Below are positions 12,560 to 25,072 of a DNA stretch of 64,000 bases, one piece after another. A model generated the notes under the pieces. It had not been told where the DNA came from, searched no databases, and was given only the letters and a program-made list of their open reading frames with translations. The stretch is from Apiospora phragmitis (lineage: Eukaryota; Ascomycota; Sordariomycetes; Amphisphaeriales; Apiosporaceae): assembly GCA_038363925.1 (NCBI GenBank), contig JAQQWL010000007.1, positions 1,178,001 through 1,242,000 on the forward strand, read 5' to 3'. How positions within the stretch are numbered: the first letter of the stretch is position 1; each line of letters opens with the position of its first letter. The translations under genes were made by a program, and so were the position numbers.

Positions 12560-12779
12560 GATCTCATTTTTGGTTTATTCCCGGAAAACTTGGGCCCCGT
12601 AGCGTTCAGTACATGTATGTAGATATCCCCATGGCAGATAATCCGTATTTACTGCTACATGTAATTCTTCTTTTGCCAGTTATCCCGTCGCTAGTCACCC
12701 AACACCATGGCTATGTGAAAATAAACAATAAAGGGCATATCATACTGGTACTACCTCCAATAATTACTGAAGAATAGAA

Positions 12780-13770
12780 TTACTCATCCTCATCCCGATC
12801 TCTCGCCAGCAACACATCAAGCGCAAACTGCGGCACCTGGCTTAGAAACAAGAAGGCCCCAGGGCCAATCTTCTTCCGAGCTGTCCCATGCTTTTCGTTA
12901 TACCAACCAACCTAGACGTCAATGGCTATTAGTCCGGGCATTCTTCTAAAGTCAAGGTACTTTAAAAGGCAAATTTGAGAAGACGGGTGAGTGCTAGAAT
13001 CAGAGTCTCTTACCAGGACCTTCCGCGCGTCCATGAGTCTGGGCGTCTCGCTGTCGGCCAACTCCAAGCCGTAAGCGTATTCTACGGCTTCGACGAACTC
13101 GGGCCATCGCCTCCGGGTGCCGCCTCCACTCAGGCATGACCTCAGGCGCTCCAGCACAGCAGCATGGCAATCGTCGCCAAGGAGGAAGTAGTCGGCCACG
13201 ACCACAAAGTCGACGAGTAACTTCAACAGCTCATGGGTTGCGGTCTCGGATGAGATATTGAGGTCTGCGAGGTTTGTTAGATGACGCACAGGGGAAGGGG
13301 TATGAGGAAGGATATAGAGATTGCAATGACGAACTTCCAGTGTATAAGTAGCATACCAGCATCTCAATCTGCTCGGGGGTAAATGCAGTCAGAGTCACTA
13401 TGTTTGTCTGGGCTTCCTATATACGCAAAATGACTGGTTAGCGATAAACTGTCTTGACTGCAACGTTCCCCTGTCCCCTTTATCGTCGTGTTTGGAAGAC
13501 CTTTGAAGTACCTTGTAGCTGCCGGTCAGGGCCCTGCGGAACCATACACAACGGCTGCATATTATGGCTTTGTGAAGACTCCAGGTCTTATCCCCGCATT
13601 CTAACTTTACGTCCGAGAAGTTGCCTGTCTCCAACAACCTAGATTATACAAGTAAGCTTGCTGGACGAGCAGAGGTGCCAATGACTTATACTCGACTTAC
13701 CCCTGGTCGTACCCGAGAAATCAGGCTTACTGATCTCGGAGCGTGAGATTATTGTGAGATGCATTGCCAT
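12780..13770 (-). CDS. BTB/POZ-domain protein
   Basis: A small fungal BTB protein; such proteins often act as substrate adaptors for cullin-3, but no partner domain is present here. Conserved exons are 13637-13512 (within a larger exon beginning after the TAG acceptor at about 13644), 13416-13335, 13264-13014 and 12911-12780, ending FALDVLLARDRDEDE. The BTB signature is FSDVKLECGDKTWSLHKAII. There is no ATG in the first conserved exon. A candidate first exon with ATG at 13770, ending at a GTAAGT donor at 13700, lies upstream. Its phase fits only if the G-run at 13700-13703 (coding strand) has lost one base. The third intron uses an unusual GTTCGT donor, supported by frame and by a CTAAC branch site. 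Total length is about 220 residues. The BTB assignment is firm; the 5' end is inference. Confidence 0.72.
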
Positions 13771-16700
13771 ACCCCTTAATACCTAGTCAAGCTTTACAGA
13801 AATGGCGACCATTGACTACCTCATGTATCGCTCTGGTTTATATTCAGGAGAGAACGAATAATCTGCCTCGAATGAATCTCGGCCATCGATCTGGACTTCT
13901 AGTGTTTGTTTTGTCACCCGGGGTCGAAGGGAGGAAGTCTTTGTTGACGAGTCCTAACGATAACTTCCTTTGTCCTGCTTATCGAACAATTTTGTGGCCT
14001 CATTCCTTTGTTCGTTTCCGGTACAGGTGTTGCAAATCCACATACCGGCAGGCGTAGGCCTATGCTATACTTATAGATAACCACAACTTCATTCTTCACC
14101 TTCCGCCCTCCCCTCCCCTGTCTTCCGTCACCGGTGCCGTAGCTCACCCGTCCAGCCCTTTGAATCTCCATTCGGGCGCCTTAGCCGTGATTTAGGAGGA
14201 GCGATCCGCTTTACAGCCCAAATGACGCTGGCTTCAAGGACCGTGGCGTGAACACGGCGACTCTATGCTCTGGGAGCTCCTATGTGGACAAGCAGGCAAG
14301 GGCTGGTAATCGAATTTGATGGGCCAGCTATCTATTGCTGCCACTATCTTCTTGCGGCACCTACCTACTTTGGCATCATCTGCCGTGTCAGAGACAACAT
14401 TCCTCCAACTAGAAGTGGCACATGAACCCATCTCACGGCTTGGCGATTATATTATTGAGGTATGCAGTGATCGCTCCTACAACGGCATTTCAAGATCTTT
14501 CAGTACATAGGAGCCTCAACAGTGCCTCCATATGCCTCGGGAAATTTTGACTATGTAGATAGGTCGTGTTTACTTATGGACCATGGCGGAATAAAATCAC
14601 CGAATCGCGATCCCTTGTGGTTCTTCGTTAGCTGCAAAAGGGAGAAAGGAGGGTTACCCAGCCCGGCGGTCGCTGGTTTCCACGGGGTGGGCAGGAATAG
14701 GAAAGATCGGCGTGAACGTGTTCTAGGCCGTCAAGTGGTGCAACTTTATTCCCCTCTCGGGCGACCGCCACATGCCTCTCTGACTTGAGGCACATATTAA
14801 AGTACCACATGGGAGAAATGTGGAAATATCATCGGTAGAGGCATAAGTAGAAAGAAGCGACCCGTACGACGCCAGGTCGCCTGATGCATTTGCGGAGGAA
14901 ATAACGCGATGGATGAGGGAATTAATACACGCGCGACCAAGTAAAAGCAAGTCGAGAGGCGAAGAGACAACGAATGAGCTGCTGGAGGGACGATGGGTAC
15001 ACCATTTCACCGCCTCTTGTCTTGCAGAATTGCAAATTACCCTTGACGATCAATTGATCTTTTTGCGGCTTCCTGCCCGACCGTTGGCCCGAAAGCATGA
15101 TTTTCCACGTCCAGCGTGCTTTGTTCGACAATAGATAGCCGAATGCGGTATTCGATTAAGAAGGGAACCGCAGCCGGGGTTTACGGTAGGAATTAGTATA
15201 CATAACTTGTGTGTGCCGATAACCGTTCGCACTTAATGCAGCACCCCAGTCGGATACTATTTTTGGCAGGCCGTACCTGGGCGGGCAGCTCGGGAATGCA
15301 AAGGACGATACTGGATTTCGGAAAGAGGGGTAGCGACAGGAGTAGTAGCAACAAGCAGTCTCGTCGCTGCGGTGTTCGAAAGCCACGCATGCCGTGTGTC
15401 CTGGCCGAAACTCAAGATACTGCCCAGACGAATGCCCGGTTGTGCACCATTAGATTTGCTGACAACAGTCTGCGACAAAACCACTCTTGCTGTCGTAGCA
15501 GCATAAGCTTGCTGCAGAGTAAACAGAGGGCAGCTCGGTTACCGCTTGGGATGTAATATGACTTCCATTCCTAGCAGAATGTATAGTCGTTTCTGGTCGG
15601 GTAACCGAACCTTGGGCAAGCACGTTACATTGACCCCTACATGAATATCTCATACCTTGTTGCAGATCGCGCCAATGCCTGGCAGTGCGGTGCGATGCGC
15701 ACTTATGTATCTAACCTCGGGTCCTCGAGAATCAGCCGCCTCCTATCTGCTCCTATCTGCTCTACTATGCACTACTCTTGGCTTATGGGACGGACCAATG
15801 TGCCGGATATCCTGCTTCAAAATTGTTCGTTGAGCCGCATCTGGAACGCGCATCAGATGAGGCATGACTCGGGTGCGTGGCGTCATCCAGGGAAGAGACC
15901 AGCTAGATTAACCACCCGTGGGCCGTGAAGATATTTCCCCCGAGCGCGCCCAAGGCCTGACAAACTGGGATCAATGGTGTAGATTGCGCATTAGGCTCAA
16001 GTTTCCCCCGGAGACGGCACCGCCAACCAGCCAACATACGATTTGGGCATGGTCCTAGGCTGCTCCGGTGCGCGAACAAAGCTTCCAGAATGAAAATGAA
16101 CGGGCCTATGTTTTGATCTTTGCATACAGGTACAGTATGTACATACCTGCCTCTGTAAGTAAGTAGGTAAGCACGGTATCGTACTAAGCAGGCATATCCA
16201 AGGCGCGCCCTAGCAAGTTCTTTGACCGACGCCTTTCCAGCCTGGCTATTGTCAGCACTTGCTGACTTTCGCCTCGTGTTGATAATCCGTTTCCGTTGAA
16301 GATGGGACGGGTGCCTAAAGCTGATGCGCCGTGGAAACCGGAAAGTTGCTCTTGGGCGCGAGAGTCAAATTGAGTGTGTTGTGTGAGGCCCAATGGTTGC
16401 AGCTTGGATGTGGCAATCATTAAACCAGTCAGTTATGGAATAGTCAACAAGATATCATGGGAATACTATGGATACGTACCTACCCAATAATGACATAGAT
16501 CGTCTTTACCGAGTAATGAGGCCATATCACCTTCGCAAGGGCTGACTCAGCTTGCATCAACGGCACCAGCCGCAGTTTTTCTTCTTTTATGGGATACCCC
16601 CTTTTCCTTTCAGCAAGTAGGTTAGAAACATTAGGCCGGGCCTTAAGCCCTCAGCAGGTACCAAATGAAGGAGGCTTGTCCCACCCAAGGGCAGAGGTAT

Positions 16701-17600
16701 CTCGTTTCTGGAAGACCGGGGTACACGAGATCCCGGCTCAGTCACGTCAGGGATGTCCAACGCCCGATACGTGAGTGGCCTTGCTGTTTGCTTTGCTGTA
16801 TGTAATGTTTGGCCACCATCTTGCGTGCATACGTGTGTGTGCGTGTGTGTGTAGATTCCACTCGCGGGGTTTCTCAACAAATGACTGACGAAACCGTCCA
16901 AATCCAAGGGGGGGTTTGGCTGCCAACGTACAATTACCGTCTGGCAGGAAACCAGGCTGGAGACATGTACATATTTCTCACGCACGAGCCAGCTGTACTA
17001 CACTGAAAGAACCTTTTCTCAAATAACCTCGCATATCGAATCGACGTGAAATTTATGGTACGTCAACGCCTAGGCACTATTGAAAATAATATAGACTCGT
17101 TTAAGAAGACTTCAGCTTCAGCTTAATATTGAGATATCCGGCAATTGGCTGTTCTACGTGTACGGTAAACCATGGTGAAAGCGAACCGGTTTCTTTTACG
17201 ACGGTGATTGCCTAGGTAGGTATTTGCGCCCTGGCCGCTGAGCCAGCTCACTGCACGATGCAGCTCTGAGTGACAAACCGGGCCCTGCTTAGCCGCGGGA
17301 GCCTGACTTGCCCACAATTTGCTGCCTCGCCGGACAGCAATGTCATCTGAAAGGGATTTGATTCAGATGCCCGTACCAGACACACCTCAGAACAACGTCA
17401 TATATAAAACGTAGGTACTGTTCGTTTTGCATGACATTGAGATCAGTAATAGGGCCAAGTGAGTTGAATCAAATAGGAGCACATCGATTGTTCCTACTGC
17501 AAGCCCAGTGCTTAGCAGTGTTGTCTGGCGACATGCCCCACTCTTTTATGGAAAGTAGAGCCCTGGCCGAGCATTGACTGGGCATTGAGAGGGCGCTTTT
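13771..17600. other. Long gene-free gap
   Basis: About 3.8 kb in which I find no convincing exon chain, tRNA or transposon domain. Short open frames occur on both strands without motifs. A (GT)n-type microsatellite lies near 16830-16852. Scattered TAGGTA-like short motifs occur near 16130-16175. Confidence 0.55.
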
Positions 17601-17639
17601 GGGCTCCTTTCACTTGCGGTGTGTCACAAGAAGGGAAGA

Positions 17640-18349
17640 GGGAGCTACCTACTGCCACTGCCCCCCCCATATCTGCCCACCCACGGCTGCTTTGCCTTTC
17701 CCGTCATTCATTCCCAATTCTACTTCTTCCGATCCCTCTCAGCAATTCAATCCATTCCTTCTTCTCCACCACTTCAGGAGGAGTCCGCCGACCGAGTTTA
17801 CTGACATTTGACGGCCGCGTCCTTTGTCTCTTTTACCACTCTCACAATCATCTTAATCTCTAGTATCTCACCAGAGCAGAGTCGTCTGATCAATTCTGTA
17901 TCTTCTTGTGGAATCGACGGGTAAGTTGTCATTTGTCCTATCCTTCCACTCTCCTCTGCATCGCCCAGTCCCTTCATTCACCCACCCAGTTGGTGCCCAC
18001 GGTCGGTGCCGCTTATTCCTTGGTTTTTTTCAAGGCATCAGGCTGCATTGATCATCTCCTACTTCATCTACTGCACATCGTTTATGGTGCCATCAACACC
18101 ATCACTTTTATTTACCCTTCCCTCTCAACCAGAGTACACACCAACTCTCTCTCTCTCTCCCCCTCGGGTCAACAACATTTGCCATCCCTCTGGATACCGT
18201 CTTCTCAATTTACCCTACTGACACCCTTTTCTGTCCTGCAGCAGAACAACACCACACAACGGAGCCTTGCCTGAGAGCATCTCCTCCACGACAATCCTCC
18301 CGCTACAGCCACTCGCACACACTGCAGTAGCTGCACAGCTTCCGATACG
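17640..18349 (+). promoter_or_regulatory. Pyrimidine-rich promoter and leader of casein kinase I, with probable 5'UTR intron 17921-18241
   Basis: The region is visibly C/T-rich with CTCTCTCTCTC at about 18140, as is common upstream of strongly expressed fungal genes. A perfect GTAAGT donor at 17921, a CTGAC branch-like site near 18219 and a CTGCAG acceptor ending at 18241 define a likely 321-nt leader intron. This intron is inferred; transcript reads would settle it. Confidence 0.5.
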
Positions 18350-19931
18350 ATGACCACAATGGTAAGTTTTTTTTAGCGGGCATTTTTGGTGTAGTGCCTG
18401 TCCGAAAAGTGCGGTGTTTTGCTCGTTGGTTGCTTGGTCGGCTTTGGCTCGCCAAAGACGACCTTCCACCAGGCTTGACAGAACCGAGGAGTTCTAGTCA
18501 CCCAGACGAACACGACTCCTGCACGATACTTGTTACCCTAACCATTGGCTCACTATTTCATAGGATCTTCGCGTCGGTAACAAGTACCGCATCGGTCGTA
18601 AGATCGGTTCCGGTTCGTTCGGTGATATTTACCTCGGTACCAACATTATCTCGGGCGAGGAGATTGCCATCAAGCTCGAGAGCGTCAAGGCCAAGCACCC
18701 GCAGCTTGAGTATGAGGCCCGTGTCTACAAGTCGCTCGCTGGCGGCGTCGGTATTCCTTTCGTCCGCTGGTTCGGCACCGAGTGTGATTACAATGCTATG
18801 GTCCTCGACTTGTTGGGTCCCAGTCTGGAGGATCTCTTCAACTTCTGCAACCGCAAGTTCTCACTGAAGACCGTGTTGCTGCTTGCCGATCAGCTCATTT
18901 CCCGAATCGAGTACATCCACGCCAAATCCTTCATCCACCGTGACATCAAGCCCGACAACTTTTTGATGGGCATTGGCAAGCGCGGCAACCAGGTCAACGT
19001 CATTGACTTTGGTCTGGCCAAGAAGTACCGAGACCCCAAGACTCATTTCCACATCCCTTACCGTGAGAACAAGAACCTGACTGGCACGGCCCGCTATGCC
19101 TCCATCAACACTCACTTGGGTGTCGGTACGTATTTACTCCACATTTCTCACCTATGCAAAGCTAATTTGGTTCGACAGAGCAATCTCGTCGCGACGATAT
19201 GGAATCTTTGGGATATGTTATGCTTTACTTCTGCCGCGGCTCTCCCTTGGCAGGGTCTGAAGGCTGCTACTAAGAAGCAGAAGTACGACCGCATCATGGA
19301 GAAGAAGATGACCACGCCGACCGAGGTTCTTTGCCGTGGCTTCCCCAACGAGTTCGCCATCTACCTCAACTACACACGATCGCTCCGCTTCGACGACAAG
19401 CCCGACTACAGCTACCTCCGCAAGATCTTCCGTGATCTCTTCGTCCGCGAGGGCTTCCAGTACGACTACGTCTTTGATTGGACTGTCTACAAGTACCAGA
19501 AGAACGCCCAGGCCATTGCTCAGGCTGCCGGTGCGCCCGCTGGTGGGGATGATGAGGAGAAGGCTCGTGCCTCGCGCACCAACGCGGCCACGGCTGGCCA
19601 GCCCTCTTCTGCTGTCAAGCCCGGTGCCATCCCTGGCTCTCGCCGTAAGGTGCTTGAGCGCGGCGCCCCAGGCGTTGACACTCCGGAAACCAACCGTGCC
19701 GTCGGTGGAAGCGATAGGATGTGAGTGTCTTGCGTGCCCAGCCCATAGCCTCAAGAGTTTCCTCGTAAGGAATCATCTTTTCCTTCGCCTTGGTGTGCTT
19801 TGATGAACCGCTGCTGGCCGAAGGAATTGCTGACATTGATGGCTGACACTTCAGTTTGCGGTAACAGGCTGCGATCAGCTTCTAAAGGTCAAGGCACTGG
19901 CTCCGGATACGGCTCGTACCGCCCGAAATGA
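18350..19931 (+). CDS. Casein kinase I (Hhp1/Yck-type Ser/Thr kinase)
   Basis: Four exons: 18350-18361 (MTTM), 18564-19125, 19179-19720 and 19868-19931. The protein is about 393 residues and begins [20 protein letters not shown]. The Gly loop, AIKLES lysine, HRDIKPDN catalytic loop (about residue 128) and [10 protein letters not shown] are all present. The CK1 hallmark [10 protein letters not shown] precedes the intron and [14 protein letters not shown] follows it. In exon 3 the frame breaks at 19241-19246: the motif that should read CRGSLPW lacks two bases of a TC run. Downstream sequence ([25 protein letters not shown]) is perfectly conserved in the shifted frame. The last intron splits the terminal Met codon and leads to a Gly/Ser-rich tail. 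Soluble CK1 of this type acts in DNA repair, clock and membrane-traffic signalling. The gene is almost certainly functional and the break an assembly error. Confidence 0.93.
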
Positions 19932-21779
19932 TTCGATCTCGTGACTGGCACGCCCCTCTCCGACTCTCTCCGTCTTGTGCATTGTGCGTAAAAGCGGGGG
20001 CCACTGTACTAGCGTTTGGCAAGCTCATGCCGAATATCTGTTTCTTTTGGCACCTCCCGCCGTTCCCATGGTGATCTTGGGCTTGAGATGTTACGCAAGT
20101 TTGGGAGACAAGCAGCGGTTGTCGACCTGCTTTCCGACAATCCCCACTACTACACTCATTGCCATCTGACACCGGAACGTACCGCCATGCGTTACCAAGC
20201 AGCGGACACTCCTTTCATATCACATACATTGCTTTTTCCTACCGTTCTGCGATGAATCCCCTGGTTTATGATTGCATTCCCTGGCTCGGACATGCCAGAA
20301 TTCCCGACTCGACAGACCTGTATCGATGGCAACACCGATAACAGCCTTTGTCTCGTTCTGGAACTTCTTGGCGTATGTCTGAACGGCATGTCCGGCATCC
20401 TGAATTGGTCGGGATGTCGATCAGCAGAACACACGATCTGTTACCAGCACCTATCGTTTCTGGAATTTCGGCACGAAGCAGTCCTGGGGTTCGCCTGTGG
20501 AAACCCCGACGTAAACAAGTTCACTCTTCGTGGGGGTCCCAGGATATCGTTGCGATGCGTTAAGCTCAAGTGATATGGATTCGGTTTTGGTTTCTTTCTT
20601 TTTCCTTGATCAAAGTTTCGTGTTTTCTTCAATTCGGTTCTTCCCCCACAGCGAGCCTACCGCCGGGTAGGCTGCTTAATCTGCAGCGGAGGATATGGCA
20701 TCACAGACACGGTGGACACCCGAACGTTCGACTTCCCATTCTTTACGACTCTCCGGCAACGGCTGGGACCCTTTGGTTGACGGGCATCGATGTACTCCAC
20801 ATGGGTCAAGGCGACATCTACACTTCGAACGTACGCCGGTACTCTTAGCCTGCAGCATAGCATGCAAGCCGTCAATGATCTTAGTTTGGCCGTGGTGGAA
20901 ATGGACCTGCTATGGTTCAGAAGATGTCAGGGGATGGATCAGAGACTTGGCTTTGCGCAACACCGGAGTTACTCACCTGCGCCGACTTCTAATGACGATC
21001 TGATCTAGTTCAGGACGTCAGTCGAACGCTGGGTGCAGTTCACGCATGTGCCGCAGGCTTGTCTCGATCGTATGGAAGACCGGCAACGATACACGCTACC
21101 TAGTTCTCAGAAATTGATTTCGCTTCTCTCATGATTGATTCTCCGTGCATGTACACGTATGTAAATCGATGTGATTGTAGCTACTGCTGTGGATTGGTTA
21201 CACGTGTTGAGGTCTCGACTCGAGGTTTCCATGATCAAGAGACGCCCCTGAAAGGCGTTCCCAAACTGCTTGACTCAGCGACATTTCTCGTCTGTGGCTG
21301 TACATGGTGCACGAGGTCAGGCGGGCAGGTCGAGGGCGAGACTTGTGACGTTTATGCCTTATGCTTACCACCCACTAGTGTAACCTGTTTATATTGCCCC
21401 GCACCTTGTCATTGGTGGGTACTTTCCATCTCAAGAAACCGACCTCGAGGCTGGGTTACCTCCCTACGTACATACAGTTAGGCGGGCTGAGCTGAATGAA
21501 GTGATCATCGCATTCTTCCACTCTTTACTACCGTGTATACTAACTACCCTTTGTGTGCTGCTGCTGGGTTTCCCCCTTCGTCGCCGTTTCCATATATAGC
21601 CTTCTATACCATGCTGTTCCGGAGTTTTTCTTCCCTAGCCGCTTGAACATCGATTTTCTCGTACTCTTCTTTTGTGACCTCTGCCATCCGCATTCTACTA
21701 AACAACTCGCGAGATCAAGTTTATTTGGAGCTCTTTCCACGTCTACACCACTACCGGTCAGGTAGCTTTCAAGGCGACG
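19932..21779. other. Intergenic, no gene seen
   Basis: About 1.8 kb of 3' flank of casein kinase I and promoter of the phosphatase. Open frames up to 116 codons occur without recognisable motifs. Confidence 0.6.
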
Positions 21780-23288
21780 ATGGCGTCCTGGATACCTTCT
21801 ACCTCACCTTTAACGCTGCCAAGCACTTCATATCTGTACCTGCGTTCGCCAATCACCTGCTTCGAGCTTTTGGCCAGAATGCCACGCATCTTCCCGAGCT
21901 GGTCGTCTTGTATGTCGCCCCAGTGGCCTTGTCTGCCTTTTCGGAGCCGGGACTTGACCTGAAGCTAATGCGCCGACAGTTCGCTGCAAGAGATGGCTCC
22001 CATCTCGGCAGCATTTATCGGCTCCTACTTCCTGAACCCGTTTTTCGAACGATACGAGTCGGCTTTGAATATGGCAGCAGCAAAGTTCGTGGAAGACGGA
22101 GAACAAGCATTTCAGCCTAGAGAACGGCCGTACACGCTTGTTAGGACACGAAACGTCGGTATGACCGGTATCATGCTCTTTGCTCGCGACCCGGCCGCCC
22201 TCACGAATCTACAGACAGCCGAGGTCGGCTTCGGCGCTGGCGATATGGCCAACAAGGGAGCCGTAGGACTTCGCATGATGTACAGCAAAGGCGGAACTGA
22301 AACGGAGTTGACGTTCGTGAGCACGCACTTGGCTGCCATGGAGTGGAATCTAGAACGCCGAAATCGCAATTGGGAGAGCGTTGTGAGCGGGCTAGTCTTT
22401 GCCGACCCTAAGACGATTGTCCAAGCGGGTCACCAAGCACGGATCGAGAGGGCGTCGACCGAAGGTGACGTGGAGCCGCTGCTTTTCCACCCGGAAACGG
22501 AAAAGCAGCTTCACGATGTCAGCATCTACAAGCCCGGGGGTCATCTCTTCGTTGCCGGTGATCTAAACTATCGTTTGTCGAAGACGGCGCCTCCTCAAGA
22601 TGCTGTGTTCCCCGTTATTGATGACGAGGCGAGCGAAGACTACTACCCGCGGTTTCTGGCACTCGACCAACTCACTGCCGAGAAAAAGGCGGGCAGAGCG
22701 CTTCATGGGCTCAGCGAGGCACCCATTCACTTCCCACCCACGTACAAGTATGTGGTGTTGCCCAAGGGGACGTCGGAGCCCGAGCTGGCGGAGGACACCG
22801 GGGATGAAGAAGTCAAGTGGAAGTTCGCCAAGCACCGGTGGCCGGGCTGGTGTGATCGTGTACTGTGGCTCGATATCCCAGACTGGGTCAAGGGCGATGG
22901 TGTCAGCAAGAAACGCCCCGAGATGAAGGTGACGGCGTACGACTGCTTGCCTGTGGTGCGCAGCAGTGACCATCGAGGTGTGTTCCTGAGAGTGCAGGTT
23001 CCTGTACTCTCCCCAGATGAGCTCAAGCCGCCCTTGGACTTGGTCGAGACCACGCTGCGGGAGTCCGAGGTCGCGGGTCGTACCTCGCGTGAGAACGTAG
23101 CGGTGGACCCAAGAATACGGCTTCCTAAGGCTATCGACGTGGATACGTGGGAGCATCGCGCATCCGTCAAGAAGTGGGAATCGCTCGTGGGCTGGTCTAT
23201 GTTCATCTCCCAGTCCAAGCAAGGCATCATGATCTTCACGACAGCCTTCATCGTTGCTCTCGGCATATGGTGGTATCGTTCTCAATAG
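21780..23288 (+). CDS. Tail-anchored inositol-polyphosphate 5-phosphatase, INP54-like
   Basis: The family removes the 5-phosphate of PI(4,5)P2 and related lipids. Two exons (21780-21909 and 21980-23288) give about 479 residues. The 5-phosphatase core is complete: FYLTFNAAK near the start, SLQEMAP across the intron, ANKGAVGLRM, FVSTHLAAM, then VAGDLNYRLS, FPPTYKY, WCDRVLW and SSDHRGVF. The C-terminus ends in a single hydrophobic segment (IMIFTTAFIVALGIWWYRSQ), as in yeast Inp54p, which is tail-anchored in the ER. The family's N-terminal frame has no in-frame ATG. ATG 21780 (MAS) is in another frame and joins correctly if the CC at 21787-21788 was CCC. The start is therefore inferred and the rest is well supported. 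Confidence 0.9.
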
Positions 23289-25072
23289 GTGGGCGGAGCG
23301 AAACGCATGTTGCAGGGACTGTCGACTTACTGTAGAGAGTGGATCAATGGCGTAAAAAGGACCATGTTTGCGTGAGGAGGAACGAGCGGATCGGTATACG
23401 GAATGCATGGCGTTGGTGTGAGAGGTTATTTTGAGCTCATGGTTTCGGGACGGCGTGTGTTTGGTGTGTCTTCACACAGAATAGAACATTAGGATGGCTT
23501 GAGTAGTACTGTACGGATCGGCGTTGGCAGTGAGTATACCCCATTGGGCGCTCTCATCTTTATAAAGCCTTCGAGGGCATGGCTTCGCATGAGGGTAGAA
23601 TAAACACACGATTATCCCGTCCTTGCTGTACCAAAGCAATATTGATCTGGTGTTATACGATGTCTTCCTATCCTACCTCGTAGAGACCCGTACATCAGTG
23701 TACGTACCACAACATGAGGGACCGAATTGCTCCCAATTATTCTTCAAGTGACTCTGTATGACACCTACCTACAGATAAAGAGACTGGATTCCCATGGACT
23801 ATCTATTTTGAGAAGTAATGCGTTATCTTGCTCCACCGGAGCCCACACGCCTTGTGCACTAATCGAATAATGAGTTCTAGAACACTAACGCATCGGCTCC
23901 TAACATCGTGCCTGAACTAAACCAGTCAGTGAAAGGACAAGAATTGGTCTCTGTGATTCATATTTACATACACTCGTGACCAAAGTAGCTACCCGTATCT
24001 CACGGCAGTGAGTGATTCCACAGCCTATAAGCTTTCTAGCTTGTGGGTAGAAGATCGTTCGTGATGATACAGTGTTCGGCGACTTATACTCTCAACAGCC
24101 GTCCCGTCCCCTATTTGAGGCAATACGCTCCCTTCCTTCTACTGCTCATAGGAATGCTGAGGAAAGTCACGATAGCTGCAAGCCACGTTTTTGTCTGATC
24201 CAAAGACACTGTATGACCCATGTGCCTTTGTAGGATGCCCACACAAGGAGAGGAGTGGCAGTCGTCGGAAAAGGGGTCGGCGATGTGACCACCAACAGGC
24301 CCTACCAGAGTTGGCATGACCCGCGCACCCGCGGGTTCCCTATGCATTCACTATAGAGTGATGCTATATTCACCCAGCTCCCCACCGTTGAAGATTATCG
24401 CATCATCGATGAAGCTTCGGCCTCTAATAGCGGAGACCTTTGCTGCTTCTTTCTTTCTTGCATCCTGCGCCCTCTTCAAGGTCGGAATTTTCTCCCACAC
24501 CCACAACATTTTTCATCCTTCTGGAATAAATGACCAGATAACACCAACTGCCTGAGGTGAACAGCATACGACTGGCAAGGCTCTTCTCAGTCTCCTGCCA
24601 TCCGCACTCGGTCCTTTCTCTCTCACACTCCCCTTCTCTCTCTCACTCAGTCCCTTCTCTCTCAGACACTCAGTCTCCTCCCATCCACACTCAGCCTCTT
24701 CTCATCCACATCCAAACACAGCCAACAACTTTTCGAGGAAAGAAAAGTGGCACGCTGCTTTGGGTAGCTAATACGGAGTTGCAACTGTCCACCAGCCACC
24801 ACCTTCTGAGTTCAACATCTACGCGAGTAGCCCGTTCAACTCCAAACTTTTCGGACGTACATGCTCCTTGCCCTCAACCCGAACTACTGAAGCCAGTCAC
24901 ACTTCTACACTGTAGAAGAAGGTAAGGAGCTCAGCCTCACCAACCACTTTGAGCGAGTGACTAACCCAGTTCGCCAGCCCCCCTCAGTCACCTGGATCGT
25001 CTCGCCTGCCGAACCTGGGCACGAAGACAGCATCTCACATAAGACACCGGAGACGGCATCACCGCCTCAGTA
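23289..25072. other. Intergenic; contains a CT-rich stretch at about 24590-24720
   Basis: No gene is recognised in this 1.8 kb. The segment around 24590-24720 is strongly pyrimidine-rich with repeated TCTCTCTCACTC-like units and probably lies in the leader of the next gene. A GTAAGG donor-like site at about 24922 could start a leader intron. Confidence 0.5.

Noticed and set aside
22563..23408. 281-codon minus-strand frame
   Set aside because: It is a shadow of the 5-phosphatase coding sequence and has no recognisable domain.
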